Assembly (NCBI GenBank): GCA_030549495.1 | Contig: JAUIRK010000042.1 | Location: forward strand, 186,001-250,000 | DNA: 64,000 bases | Direction of reading: 5' to 3' | DNA from: Nectonema munidae | Lineage: Eukaryota; Nematomorpha; Nectonematoida; Nectonematidae | Shown here: positions 35,245 through 47,490 of the stretch, one piece after another | Numbering within the stretch: position 1 is the first letter of the stretch | Layout of the letters: the number at the start of each line of letters is the position of its first letter | Program-made: the position numbers and the translations under genes | Notes under the pieces: model-generated | The model's database searches: none | What the model was told of the DNA's origin: nothing | The model's input: only the letters and a program-made list of their open reading frames with translations

Positions 35245-35970
35245 ATATACCATTTTTAGTTCTATTTTGTCTTTTTGCAATTCTATTTCTTTCAACTTTT
35301 TTTAAATTTTATAATTTTTTTTAAATTACTATGACATGTACAATTTTAATTTTTTGATATTTTGACTATTCACAAGATGACATTTTATTTTTTGCACAAA
35401 ATCAGAAACTAAATCATTTCAAATCCTAATCATAAATTAAGTAAGACTTTGACAATGGTTGTGGATGTGATTTATTTTTTTTTATTAAGGTAAACGTCAA
35501 GCAAGCACTTTTCAAGGAATAATTCAAAGAAGCAACTTTTGGCAAGAAGCATAGAAGACAGTCCAAAACTTCATTTCCCATGACTTACGAAATATTCAAT
35601 GGGGCCAAATGGGAAAGACTATTCATTGTCAAAAATTTACTATTTTTATTAACAAATAAATTTTTTCATCTTTTTTAACTAAAATGCCAAAACATGTAAA
35701 TTTCAAAATAATATGGAAAAAAATTTTTTTTTATAAATTTAGTGTTTACAAAAGTTATTGAAAGAAAATAAGATTTGTTTGTGAAATAATTTAAAATTGA
35801 AATGATATAGTTTCTGATTTTCTTCCAAAAATAAATAAAAATTTCAGCGTGTAGTCAAAATATCAAAAAATTTAAAGCAGCAAATGTCAAAGTAATATAA
35901 TTAACAAATGAAAAAAAAGTTGAAGGAAACAGAATTGCAAAAGGACAAAATAGAACTAAAAATGGTATAT
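35245..35970. mobile_element. TATACCATT-end inverted-repeat element (copy 1)
   Basis: The left arm ATATACCATTTTTAGTTCTA, continuing TTTTGTCTTTTTGCAATTCT, is repeated inverted at 35918-35970 with very few mismatches. More internal blocks (GACATGT..., TTTTGATATTTTGACTA) also pair with 35853-35900. The arms extend about 180 bp around a roughly 370-bp centre with no coding content. The arm sequence resembles the 21-bp repeat unit of the element at 59204-59781, which has the same TATACCATT ends, so the two are one family. Confidence 0.75.
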
Positions 35971-36609
35971 TAAAACGAAATCAGCTTTGGCTACCACTAG
36001 CTATGTGTGAAAATGGTTGAAGTATAGGAAATCTTTTATTTCAGCTTTAACTTTAAACTTGTGAAAACTAAGACAAAACTTGTGTGTTCCCTTATCCTGG
36101 TTGATTCACTACTGGATGCGTTGTTTCTATATGAAGGATAAATCACTGTAAGATGGGATGTGGAATAATAATAATGTGTGATTTCTGTGATGCATGCGTG
36201 CTATATCATCACAACTGAAAGAAGCAAAGTGGAATTAATTGACACACTTTTGAAAGGATAGGATTCGTCTTTCACTTGGTTTATATATATTTATATTATT
36301 CACACAACCACACCATATCATGCCATACCATATAGTATTATAATAATATAAGTATAAATTGATGTAACGAAAACTCCATTTTATAAATAAGAAAGAAGAG
36401 ATGTGGAAAAGAGAATATTAAAAATGGTAAGAGCATACTGGTTAAACCCGGTAACTCTCATTGCCCATATACAACACATACGGTCCCGTCGCTGGACTTC
36501 CACAAGAGGAGAGGGGAGGGGGGGGGGGCAAAATCATATACATTTTAAATTTTCTTCTTATTTTGCAAAAAATTGGAATAAAAACATTGACCCTTATAGT
36601 TTTTATATA
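35971..36609. other. no gene recognised; G-run
   Basis: Contains a G-rich run at about 36509-36528 but no gene. Confidence 0.4.
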
Positions 36610-37399
36610 CAGTTAAACTTGCTTAAACCGAAACTTGATAAAACTGGAAACTTGTGATAACCGAACTGTTCACATATCACCAAATTTTTTAATGAAATTA
36701 TGAAATATTGAGCCTTTTGAAAAGCGAAACTTGCGTATTCTGAATACCGAAATAATTTGAAAATAAAAACCTGTAAAAACGGAAATATATTTTCCAATAC
36801 TTTGCTGCCTTTTATTTACTTCATAACGTTTATATCTAATACAATCTATTTTTTATTCGGTCGCACCATCTAGCAATGTGTAATAGCTACTGTAGACCTG
36901 CTTTGTTATGAAAAGGCTGTTGTCAATACAAATGTGATGCGCAAATCAGTGTGTGACAGCTAAAGATGGGAGGTAAAATGGACAAAGGGAGAGTTTTCTC
37001 TGTACATCATTTTCTAGTTTGCAATAAATCTATAACTACATCAATGTTTTACGTAACCCTTTTATTTCACATTATACTCTCGGTTCCCCCTGTTTTTCGT
37101 TCTTTTCCTTCATTTTTCAAGTTTTTTTAAACCCATATGTCTTCACCTATAAAAAAACGTTCCCGTGTAGAGTTAAATTTAAAATTTATCATTTATCTTC
37201 CCCCTGTCTTTATCATTTATCATTGTCTATTCGACACTTTGTTTCGACACTTTGTCTTACGACACTCTATAACTATGTCTTTCGACATTCTGTTCGCACA
37301 CGGTTGGAATAAGTAATGTATGAGATAAACAAAATTTTATTTATCTCATTTTGAAGATTATGCTTCTAAAGACAAAAAAAGGTATACATATAAATCATA

Positions 37400-38575
37400 A
37401 TATGAAGAAATCAATGCTCTTACATGGACATGGTTTCAGTAAGCAATGGCAAAATAGATGGTTTTTTCCGCTCCTATAATTTGTGATAAAGGTTTGAATT
37501 ACGCTAAAGAATTTGGATTTACAGAGTTCAAAGCATCTACAGGTTGGTTAAACTCTTTTAAAGCTCGACATTCTATAAAAGCGTTTCGAGTTGTTGGAGA
37601 AAGTAATGATGTAAATTTAAAGAAAGAATCAATTCAATAGGTAAAGACTACACGCCTTGTAATGTTTTGAATTGTGATGAAACGGAGTCATATTTTCGTG
37701 CTTTGCCTGCATAAACACTTGCGGGATAAATGTAAAGGGGGAAGGACTTCTAAAGATCGTTTAACTATAATAATGCTTGCTTGTAGTCAAACAGATGAAA
37801 GCCTTTCTGCATTGGTAATAGGGAAAGCAAAAAAAAACCGCGATGTTTCAAGTCACTTAAAATCAATGATCTTCCAGTAAGATGGGAATATAAGAAAAAT
37901 GAATGGATGACTTCTAAAATTTTTGTTCAAAGTATACTCTTTCTTGATAATGCTCAATCACACACTTTGCTTGAACTTGATGATGTAAAGTTAACGTTTT
38001 TACCTCCAAATACCACATCATGTTTGCATTGCAGCCACACTAGATCAAGGAATTGTTCGTTCGTTCAAAGTAAATTACCTGCAAAAATGGAAAGTTTTCA
38101 CAATGCGAAAGTACTTGCTAAAGAAGTGACTGTGTTTTAGAAGCCATTATGTGGCTGTAGACAAAGAAGAAGATGTGGATCAGAGAAACATGGAAGAGTG
38201 TTCAAACTTCAACTAATTCTTGGTGCTTTTTCTCATTGTATAGAATCTAGTTTTGATCACAAGTTAGAAGAAGAAAAACAAGAACAAATGAATCTTTCTG
38301 CATCAATATCTAAAATTTCGGATACACGTGGAGATTTAGGGCAGTATAATAATATTGACGAAAATCTTCCTATTGAAAATAATGCTTGCAGTTGGGAAGA
38401 AGTGATTTTGAAGATGAAAATTTCACAAATTCAAGCTCAAGTAGCAACAACAATACCACCGAAAATATGATCAGTATTGAAGATGTAGTTTGGATGATGT
38501 ATGCTGTAAAAAGGTTCGCTTTAAATATATCAAGTACAAAGATGTACGAAACGGCTTCTACAATTTTTTAAAAAG
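37400..38575 (+). pseudogene. Tigger-type transposase pseudogene
   Basis: Plus-strand pieces: INALTWTWF, then APIICDKGLNYAKEF and EFKASTGWLNSFKARHSI (about 37405-37580). The first catalytic region NCDETE lies near 37672. TSKDRLTIIMLACSQTDESL follows near 37747, then LFLDNAQSH near 37940 (second D). The third catalytic region is altered after PPNTTSCL. An acidic tail follows, with ENNACSWEEVI. It is broken by several stops and frameshifts and is clearly older than the Tigger at 20 kb. Confidence 0.88.
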
Positions 38576-38588
38576 GGCAGAAGCAGAA

Positions 38589-38724
38589 TTAACCCTTTCG
38601 TGACCTGTGTATCCTATACGATACATAAACAATTTTACCTTCGTCTGCTTTTTCAAATAGTTTTGTATATGAATCTTCTGCTTTTTAATAAATATCGTCT
38701 GATTTTTCTGTTCACGAAAGTATA
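38589..38724. mobile_element. TTAA miniature element nested in a Tigger (copy 4)
   Basis: Begins TTAACCCTTTCGTGACC and ends GTTCACGAAAGTATAA, the terminal TTAA being degraded. Apart from a few positions it is the reverse complement of the copy at 61459-61598, including all three spaced TCGTCTGC-like motifs. Sitting inside the Tigger shows it inserted later. Confidence 0.88.
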
Positions 38725-38866
38725 AGAAAAAACTTAAATCCGATCAAACAAGTAGTTTAGATGATTTTTATTTTATCGGTATTTTACACTTATAAAAATC
38801 GAAATATTATTGAAACCGAAAAAAATTGTTTATCTTCTTTAGCTTTGGTTTAGACAGGTTTGACTG

Positions 38867-40282
38867 TATCTATTAGATTGGTGTTATATCCATCTTTTGT
38901 AATTTCTTTGGTGTAATGAAAACTCTTTTTAAACCAGAAAATCCTCTCTCACAAACTGCAAAAAACCTATAATAAGTTCATTATCAAATGCATCATCGCC
39001 AGCACAATTGAACATTTTCAAGAGATGTAGAAAAATTGTTTTTGAGTTTAAAAATAAAAGAGAAGGTAGAAGTGAGCATAAGGGTGAATCGAAGTAAACA
39101 TTTGAAAAAAAATTTCCTTAAATCTTCAAAAAAAATTCAACAGAGTAGCAATATAATAATTAAATAAACCTTAAAGACAATTCTTGTGTTGTTGAATCGA
39201 AAAGTTTGTACATTAGTTTTTTTAAAAAAAAATATTTTGACTTAAAAATTATCATTTTAAAGAATATATCAAAATTTTGTGCTATCGAACGTATACCCTT
39301 ATAATGTCCTGATAATATATTTGGTTGTTCTCTTTCTCTGACTCATTTTAAAGTTTCATCTATTTCAAAGCAATTCATTTCATTAAAATTTTTTCGAATT
39401 CAGAACTATTTTTAAAGTTTTCTATCTTTGTGATGGTAAAATCAATCAATTTAGGAGCTTCAAGAAAATCACAGCTTTCATTCTTTACAATTTTAAGTGA
39501 ATATCAAAATTAAACCTTTAAAATATAAAATGACTTAGTTGCTTTTAAAGTTAGGAAACATATAAACACTCTCAAAAATTTAGGGAAAAAAGTTGTATAT
39601 TATTCAAAAGCAGTTATTCATAAAATTGAATACCACATTTCAGCTTAGAAAACTTGAAAATGATCAATCCTATCCCACACCCTAAAAATTATGTTCACAA
39701 TGCCTCTAACAAAACAGCTAGAAAGGTAACTAAAATAAAAATATGCAAAATGAAAAGTTTTAATAACAATAAGATATTTAAAATTTTTTGTTCTGGGTAA
39801 AAAGGTACAAAGTCAAAGAGTATTTGAAAAACATTAACAATTGAAGCAAACTGCTCATAAAGCTTCCTTTTTTAAAAAAATAAAAAAGTCCTTACAAAAA
39901 CACAAATTGAGATGTTTGATGTTTTTGAATCAGCTTTTTAAAAAAATGAAATTCAAAGTAAAACTGCCAACGTTCGAACTTAAATGAAAAATCTAACTTT
40001 ATCAATCAGATAACTTCAATTAATTAATTAATTGAAAAATGCAGATGTAAAACAGTTATGCTCATAAAAAGTCATTACACACAAACACATATGGACATCT
40101 AACACACATGTTGGAATAGAAGGATGGGTTGAGGCGTTGCCATAATAATTATATTATGTCAATCAATAATAATAAAAATATGATACCCATTAAAGCAAAG
40201 AGATTTTTTACACCCTTATAGTCTCTATCAACTGATGCAGGCACTAGGAAGACATTTTCCAATACATATCATATATGCACAT
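38867..40282. other. no gene recognised
   Basis: Very AT-rich. A weak minus-strand reading (38900-39030) resembles nothing identifiable. Confidence 0.4.
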
Positions 40283-40542
40283 CAGAGCCCAGCAGGGACC
40301 ACGATCTTCCCGTTCCTCGCAGGGAAAGTTTTAAACCCGTTATCGGGGAATTGATACAAAATTTGATCGTCCATATTCTGCAAATATATACATTATTTAC
40401 AAAGTCTTTATTATCTTTTTGTAAATATATACATTATTTACTTTTCCACATAATTTCAAGAATATGAAATAATACTGAAAATTTTTTTGGGTTCGGTTGC
40501 ACGAAATTGAAATTTATTTCGTATCTCCCTCGCTGGGCTCTG
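40283..40542. mobile_element. hAT miniature element (CAGAGCCCAGC ends), short form
   Basis: Inverted ends CAGAGCCCAGCAGGG and CCCTCGCTGGGCTCTG. The 8-bp flanks ATGCACAT and ATACACAC match at 6 of 8. Its interior corresponds, inverted, to the right part of the 756-bp element at 54926-55681 (shared GTAAATAATGTATATATTTAC and CAACCGAACTCAAAAAATTTT-like blocks). It is therefore a 260-bp deletion form of that family. Confidence 0.88.
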
Positions 40543-41712
40543 ATACACACACATTGAAGCTGACGCAAGACAGATGTGATTGGCTAGACTTGCACACATA
40601 AAATCTAAATGGTAAAAGATCTCTCTATAAGATGCTTTTAAACGTATATTTTCAACAGCTAGTGGTTGAAAATGATTAAACTTTAGCCAATTAGATACGA
40701 GATTTTTGAGGAGTTCATTTGATTAATCAAATTGTATTCACAATAATTGCTTCAAATTTAAAGTAATTTGATTGGTAAAAAAATATAAAAGCATCAAAAT
40801 TTTATCTAATCACATCAAAGAGTTTACGAGATTTCCTGGTTCCAACCGCAAAAAACGTTTTACATGCTAAAATCTACGCTAACACTCGAAGTCAAGCAAG
40901 TTGATAATTTGCGTTTATCTCAAAAGAAATTTAGCTGTTGCAGCGATGCATGTAACAATGATTGAAAAGTTTAAATATTTTTTTCATTAGTGATGTCATT
41001 TTATTACTAAATTTGAATTTTTAATAATAAAAAAAAATAATAATTTTGGGCAAAAAAAAATATTTTTTTCACATTTAAAATTTTTTTTTGAATCCGTTTA
41101 AAATTTTAAATTAATTTATATTGCACATTTTTATATTTTGAAATCATTTTCTTGTAAATATTTTTGATAACAATAATAATAATAAAAAAAAAGTTTATAT
41201 GGTGCAATAGTTTATTCATTAATAATTATAACAGCACTGCTAAAAACTCAACTTATCAATCTCCTACATCAGCGATCATTGCCAAAAATTATACGACTTC
41301 CAATGTTTCAAGTCTGTTCCCTCACCTTCGATACAACGAGATATGTGATTTTGAACTGTGCCTCCCATTTAAGGTTGATGATCGGTGACATGATTGATAA
41401 GGTAGTTTGTAAAAGTGTTCAAAGTTCATTTTAACTTTTTTTTAAGTAAGTCAATGGTGGAATCCAGCCTTACAAACAATAAGTACATTGAAGCAAGTTT
41501 AAAATTTTTGTACATCTTTTTTAAAAAAGAAATTTTTGTTTTCTTGAAAGCATAATTCATCAGAAAAGAATGGGAATATAATGGAGAAATTGCATTAGTA
41601 AACATTACTATGATGCATTATGTGGTTTTTATGAAAGAGAGAATAATGGCTAATGACATGAGTGCAAACTTTGCTATCAAATTAGGAAAACCAAAATTCT
41701 GCAAATTAGACG
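40543..41712. other. no gene recognised
   Basis: AT-rich DNA with no identifiable coding content. Confidence 0.4.
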
Positions 41713-41790
41713 CAGGAGTGCCCAAACTTTTTACCTGATGATCGACTTTTTTTAAACTTAATCATATGGTAATCGACTTTATTTAATTTC
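41713..41790 (+). mobile_element. isolated hAT left terminus
   Basis: CAGGAGTGCCCAAACTTTTT, then ACCTGATGATCGACTTT, has the form of a hAT left terminus of the CAGGGGTGCCCAAACTTTTT type. No right terminus or transposase was found within the next kilobase. Confidence 0.5.
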
Positions 41791-42399
41791 ATTTTTGTGA
41801 AAGAAATATCTTAAGCTTAAAAAATATTTAATATAATTTTCTAGGTATTAGTAAAGATAAGCCATAAAATTTTACAAAGACCTTTTTTTTATAAAAAAAA
41901 AAAAGAACCTTCTTTCCTAAAATAAACTTACTTTTCATTTCACTTCTAAACATGTGTATTTCTGTATGAAGATAAATGAAACTTTTTAAACTAAAAATAT
42001 CATCACAAGTCATAATAAAAAATTTGTAAATTTTTATTTATATCAAAGTAGATATTAGTTTATATCAGCTAATTTATTGAGTTACATTTTGGTTTTCTCA
42101 AGTAGTACCACTTAAAAGCATTCAAGTATGTTAGGGAAAACTATATAATTATAGGAAGTATGTTAAGAAAAGTATGATAGGGAACGTTTATATTACACTT
42201 TGGATTACCCAATTTCAAACGATGAAAACAAAAAATTTGGAAGATTTATTAGCAATAAGACAAAAGCTAGAAATCATAATTGCCAACTTTTTAAAAATTT
42301 AGAGAGATGTCAATTTATCTGTGTTACCATAAAGACGTACTTATAAAAATTCCGAAAAAAACTTTCCTGTATATGGAAAAAAAAAATGTTTGAAAAGGG

Positions 42400-42498
42400 C
42401 GGATGTTTAAATTTAAATGATCCGCGGATGAAGATGTTAAGAGGATGTAAGAATTTTTACCGATAATCCGCAACTGTGGATATTCGATATATCTCTAA
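42400..42498. mobile_element. right-end fragment of the TAGAGATGTATCGG hAT family
   Basis: GATGAAGATGTTAAGAGGAT...ATTTTTACCGATAATCCGCA...GATATTCGATATATCTCTA follows the last 100 bp of the hAT element at 12740-13676 with scattered substitutions. No matching left end is convincing. Confidence 0.7.
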
Positions 42499-43744
42499 TT
42501 TTAATATAAAAACATGCGCTTTTCTGGCGTCCTTACTTCTAATTTGTTTCTTCTAGCAGAATAAATTTGCCCACCACAACAAAACGTCAACTAAAACTGC
42601 GGGAAAGACAAAATAAAATTGACATAGCGTGTTAAAGAGTAGAAAGATAGATATTCAAAAGTTGAAAGGAAAATTGGCTAACGTTATTTAATAAGAGTGA
42701 TCCCTCTAACTTCATTTATGAATTTAGCATACAAAGGCTCTTTTACTCTTTATAGGTCGAGTGTAAACTTTAATTTGTCTATTGGTTAAGCTAATAAAAT
42801 CGATGAACTAAAAATTTGCAAATACTGATCGAAACAAAAAGAGCGATATCAATCTAATATTTAGAATTGAAGAATCTTAATTATTTAATTTAATTGAAAC
42901 AATATTTTTCATTTTCAATAGAACGCCCGCACAATTAAATAAAGAATTTCAAAAATCACCAACAAATTACGTTTTATTCCAATATAAAAAATGCACATCA
43001 ATGTCATAAAATTCGGCGCACATATGTAGAGTACGCACTCAACTTAGAACCCAGCGTATATCTTTACTAATAACGATATGATGTATCTCTAAACCTATAT
43101 TTATCAATTCGCATTGTTTTTTCGTCAAATTTATCCAAAAGGAGGCAGTTCGAAGTATACCACACATGTAAATAAAGTATATAAATAATTATTATAAGAA
43201 AAATCAAATTATAAATTATTTTTAGTAATTAAGTATTTATTCAGCCAGATTGTTCAATATTCATTTTAAGTAAAGTTAGAGTTTTTGAAGAATATAGACC
43301 GCAACTCACTCCTAAATATTGGTAGTGATCAAAAAAGATCTATGTTCTTCAAATGTTACCTACAAAAATTACAAAGAACAAATAGTAAAATAAATATTTA
43401 TATAAGCACCGAAATAGATAAATAATAATAACAACATTCCTCACAAAAAAAGATAAAAGGAGTATAATTTTAAATTTGCTTAAAAAACTTTCAAGGTATC
43501 AAATTATTTTAAATATTTTATTAAAAAATATAAATTTATTAAATAAAATTTTCTAAAAGAAAACTTCAAAAAAAATAAAACTTAAAATATTTTAATGCCC
43601 CAGGAGCTTTGCCAAGCTCCTAAAGAAAAGAAGTCTAGTATTTAATTGAGAAAAATAGACAGGTTAAGAACATTAAGAAACAAAAGCAAATTTACTAAAA
43701 AAATAACACTAATTATACGCATTAAAAGCAAAATTTACATGAAA
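42499..43744. other. no gene recognised; MPI downstream region
   Basis: AT-rich DNA. On the minus strand, AATAAA hexamers (TTTATT on plus at about 43517-43522 and others) lie about 220 bases after the MPI stop and could serve as its polyadenylation signal. Confidence 0.4.
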
Positions 43745-44998
43745 TTAATTCGGATAAGGTGTAAATGCCCTGAAAGCTAGAAATCTGGTGGAGACAAGTG
43801 TTCCTTTCAATGATTCATCACACGATATGTATAAAATGGAACCTCTTTTGGCGACAAAAGGATTGCTATTATTTTTGACAGTTATATCCATCGTACCGTA
43901 TATTATTAATAGGATGCTTGCTGTTTTGAGTGCGGGAATATCAAATTCACCATCGATGGAAGTTACTTCACTTTCATTCATTTCAATTTTATGAATGACA
44001 AATTCTTCCATCGGAGTCAAGTATTCATATGTAAAGGAATAGATTGACGCAGAAGGCCTGCATATAAACGCACTATCATTAGTATTATACGTTAACATTT
44101 CACAAAGTACGGAAACATCTTTGAATTTAGGTGTTAAGCCAGCTCTTACCACATTATCTGAACAAGCCATACATTCAACACAATCACCAAATAGATAAGC
44201 ATGAGGCTCATTTTCATTTATACACATGGCCTCTCCAGGCTGTAAAACAACATAGTTTAAAAAGTATACCGACAAAAGACCAACATCACATGAAAAATCT
44301 TTATTAATCTTTAAAAGTAGATTATCATCATCAGAAAGAGAGGTAGTTTTGTGCAATCTCTGAATAAGTAAACTAAGGGTTGAATTAATTTTTTCGTCAG
44401 GTGTTTTCATCAATGTTGTATAAACGGCTTTTAAACACAACTTTATTTTATCATCTTCTTTAGCTTCTTTTAAATTTGAAATTAAATTTGGACCAATAAG
44501 ATTGGATAATTCTTCTACTGTATTTAGCTTTTCAATGATCTTCTCGATTGGTTTAAACCCACAAAGGCCTTCAAAATGAGTAAGTGCGATAGCCATTTCA
44601 GGTTTATGATTGAAATCTGGATAATTTTGAGGATTATTTTTATTAAGAACTGATGCAAGCTTTTTATCAGGATGTGCTTGTATGGATAGAGCTTTGTTTA
44701 TAGAAAGTACTTTTAATAAAAAGGGCAACTGAGGTCCAAATTTAGAAGTAACATAAAAACCTAAGGAATCTGGATTGAGTGCTATCCATTCAGTTAAGGA
44801 ATTAATAGAAGTAGTAGATGATGAATCAATTATTATTGCCGGACCATTGATATGTGTACCTATCCAAAGTTCAGCATAGGGTGTTTCTTCTTCAATTTCA
44901 TATTCAGGAATTAAACTTTGCATAAGTAAGGCTGCTTCACTATTTGGCCCAAGTTTACCCCAGGCATATTTTTGAATGGATCCCTTTAGAACAAGCAT
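43745..44998 (-). CDS. MPI: mannose-6-phosphate isomerase, type I
   Basis: An intact 417-codon single-exon frame. The product interconverts fructose-6-phosphate and mannose-6-phosphate in the cytosol, feeding GDP-mannose synthesis for protein glycosylation. It matches type I (cupin, zinc-dependent) enzymes throughout. The start carries KYAWGK (about residues 10-15). YAELWIGTHING lies at 41-52. The zinc ligands are present: Q107 and H109 in SIQAHPDKK, E134 in HKPEMAIA and H266 in ENEPHAYLFGDCVECMACSD. The conserved arginine of VRAGLTPKFKDV is R285. Length equals animal MPI (about 420). ATG 44998 is chosen because it places the conserved start as in animal homologues and nothing upstream is conserved. 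No disabling change was seen. The 5' end faces the ELAV-like gene about 2.3 kb away. Confidence 0.97.
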   Translation of the reverse strand: MLVLKGSIQKYAWGKLGPNSEAALLMQSLIPEYEIEEETPYAELWIGTHINGPAIIIDSSSTTSINSLTEWIALNPDSLGFYVTSKFGPQLPFLLKVLSINKALSIQAHPDKKLASVLNKNNPQNYPDFNHKPEMAIALTHFEGLCGFKPIEKIIEKLNTVEELSNLIGPNLISNLKEAKEDDKIKLCLKAVYTTLMKTPDEKINSTLSLLIQRLHKTTSLSDDDNLLLKINKDFSCDVGLLSVYFLNYVVLQPGEAMCINENEPHAYLFGDCVECMACSDNVVRAGLTPKFKDVSVLCEMLTYNTNDSAFICRPSASIYSFTYEYLTPMEEFVIHKIEMNESEVTSIDGEFDIPALKTASILLIIYGTMDITVKNNSNPFVAKRGSILYISCDESLKGTLVSTRFLAFRAFTPYPN

Positions 44999-47330
44999 CG
45001 AAGAAGAATTAGGATTTTAAAACTATTTGGACATTTAATTACAAAGGAAAGAATGTAAAAGAAAAATTAATAAAGCAAAAAATAAAAATTTTAAAATTTT
45101 TTAGTTTTTCATAGAAATTTTATTTTATATAGATAAAAAAATATTAGTATACGTAAATACATGAAGTATATGAAAGTTTTTAAAAGATTTATGGTAGATA
45201 TAAATTCCTCTCTTTATTCAAACATCCCCTTTCTAACTAAATTGGTAAAAACATTAGCACTAATACAAAAATTACACTAATTTTATCACTCTTTTAGCTA
45301 TTGTATCATATCTCTTAATTGTTTGCAAAATGTTCATTTAAGGTTTTTCAAATTTATCTATTTTAAAAATAATTTCAAATTCTTTGATCAATATGAATCA
45401 AAAAAATACTTTGTATACTTTTATTCCAAAAGAAACTGAATAAAGCCATAATCGTATGCAATAACACTTTGTGGTCAAATAAAAGTTTTGTTTTTAAAAT
45501 TCAAAAAAATTTACATTGGTTTATTATTCATAATGATAATAATAATATTGATGATTAGACTAAATATTATATTAAATATTCATTGGAAAGAAATGGATCA
45601 AAAAATGCCCTATATTTAACAAATATAGTACGTCTATATTAGATGCACTCTTTAAAATGTATATTTCTATAATTTAGCTGATAACAATTGGTAAAAGATT
45701 TGATTAAGGGTGAAATTCTCTTTAAAATTTTTTTTCAAATATACTATAATAATTTCTTTATACTAAATCATAGATACTGATTTCATTTTTCGACTCAATT
45801 TTGGCCATTATGTTGTATAAATGTGTGAAAGTGTGGATCGAATTAGAGAAATTTGAAAAACAAAAAAGATCTGCAACTGTGAAAGCCTTTTGTTTATCTC
45901 ATAAAATATTAATTTCCAAAACAAAATTAAAATATAGTACTATTTTCACATTTGGATCAGTTATTAACATGCAAGAAGGTTTATTGCTATAAAGTACGTT
46001 AGAGTGTGAGAGGATCGGAAGATCAATTAAATGGTAAATACTTTGTCCTTTTTATATTTTACTCTCATTATCAAATCTTCAATTTTTTATGCTTTTTGCA
46101 AGTTTTCAGACAAAATCTATAATCTAAATTATATGGCTTTTCATAAACAGGAAATTTTGGTTAAAAATAGATATTAAAATTCTTATTTACTTGGAAGATA
46201 TACTTATCCTTGTTAAAACATTGGACAACGAAAAATTAGTCACTAAAGAGTTCGTCCTCAAACGCGAATGTGGGGTTTCAATCAATAGGACTAAGTCCGT
46301 CTTGACCCTAACTTGATAAATGAAATATCTATGGGTATAGCTCGACACGGGGAATCAAATTCTTTCCATCCCGAAAAATTATTCCTTTCATCGAGAAACT
46401 GCCCATATCATTGTTGTCAAATGAAAGAATCGGACTAAGCCCCCTTTAGAAGTTTTTATGAATTATCAACCATTATGTCTCGTTGGTTACAGCACGACTC
46501 AAGATGTTAAAATTCCCCTTTGGTCCGGAAAAACATTGTATACATGGTCTCCACGCTTTTCTTTTTATGAAAAATTGGGATGGATTATAGGATTCTCTTG
46601 GTCTAGCATTAGCTCCTTTGGGAACAAGACGGTATCTATGTCAATGCATAAACCATAGGCATTGGAATATAACAACTATATCTTGCCGGCATTAAAATAT
46701 ATAAGGGTAGTCAAAAGGATAGAAATGAGAAGCGTGTATAAAGAAGACGAAACTATCGATCAAAGTTACAATGAAAAAATAAAAACCAAAGAAAGAAAAA
46801 AATATAGAAAAAATTTGGAAAGACAAAGGCAGAAAAAACAAGAAAATATAAACCAAACCAGTATAAAGGATAAGAATTAAACAGAAGGCCTTAAGAAATC
46901 GAGCATTGATAGGAAAGGCTGATTTAGAAGACAGATTTTTTGTATTTAGATAGATTTAAAAGATTCAAAAAAGTAGGAGGTCAATTTACTTTATATATGT
47001 TAAAAACTATTTTACAAGTAAGATCTAGAATTTTAAAATAAGAATTGGACTATTTTAAGATATGTAACTATAAATTATAGAAAAAAAGAAATATTATTTT
47101 TATTTCAATTAATATTTTTTTTTCTTAAATTATCCCGTTTTTTTGCTAAACCAACATATAATTTTTTATTGTTAAATGACCCATTTCTCGTTTTTTCATA
47201 AAATTGTAGTTTGACATCTTATTTTTTTTGTAAACGTAATAATCTGATTAAATCTGATTATTTTTAAGTAAAAATTTTATTAAATAACAAAATTATATTT
47301 TTTTTTTACGGTTTTTAAAATTATTTAGTG
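44999..47330. other. MPI/ELAV divergent intergenic region
   Basis: About 2.3 kb between two divergently oriented genes, so promoters of both should lie here. None is recognisable. It contains a lone satellite-like unit (45737-45850) and a less AT-rich stretch (about 46200-46880) with two adjacent small frames (46458-46658, 46662-46880), the second lysine-rich. An AG at 47327-47328, just before the ELAV ATG, could be a splice acceptor for a 5' exon. Confidence 0.4.
45737..45850. repeat. single unit related to the 23.4-kb satellite
   Basis: TTTATACTAAATCATAGATA...ATTTTTCGACTCAATTTTGGCC...GTGTGGATCGAATTAG follows the last unit of the array at 23410-24265 (TTTATACCAAATCGACTATG...CTCCATTTTGGCTAATACGG...GTGGCAATTGAATTAG). 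It is an isolated, diverged copy 21 kb from the array. Confidence 0.6.
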
Positions 47331-47490
47331 ATGGAATATGAACAAATGAATTCAAGTAACGGTCAAGAGTTGAGAACTAATGTCATGATTAATTATTTAC
47401 CATCATCTATGAATCAAGAAGAGTTAAAGGTGTTGTTTAACTGTGCAGGTCAAGTTGAAACGTGTAAACTTATTACGGATAAAGTTACAA
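47331..47490 (+). CDS. ELAV-like exon 1 (first half of RRM1)
   Basis: Residues 1-53 plus one base. ATG follows an AG at 47327-47328. Donor ACAA|GTAATT leaves phase 1 after KLITDKVT, where ELAV proteins have DK(I/V)TG. Confidence 0.85.

Larger units (their letters stand above)
36610..38866 (+). mobile_element. Tigger/pogo-type transposon, decayed
   Basis: Inverted ends CAGTTAAACTTGCTTAAACC and, on the opposite strand, CAGTCAAACCTGTCTAAACC, each flanked by TA (36608-36609 and 38867-38868). Plus-strand transposase pieces lie between. A TTAA miniature element (38589-38724) is inserted near the right end. Length 2.26 kb including the insertion. Confidence 0.9.

Noticed and set aside
46458-46658. 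Possible C-terminal piece of an SLC6-type transporter
   Set aside because: EKLGWIIGFSWSS vaguely resembles a transmembrane end of that family, but spacing and neighbours do not fit, so no call is made.
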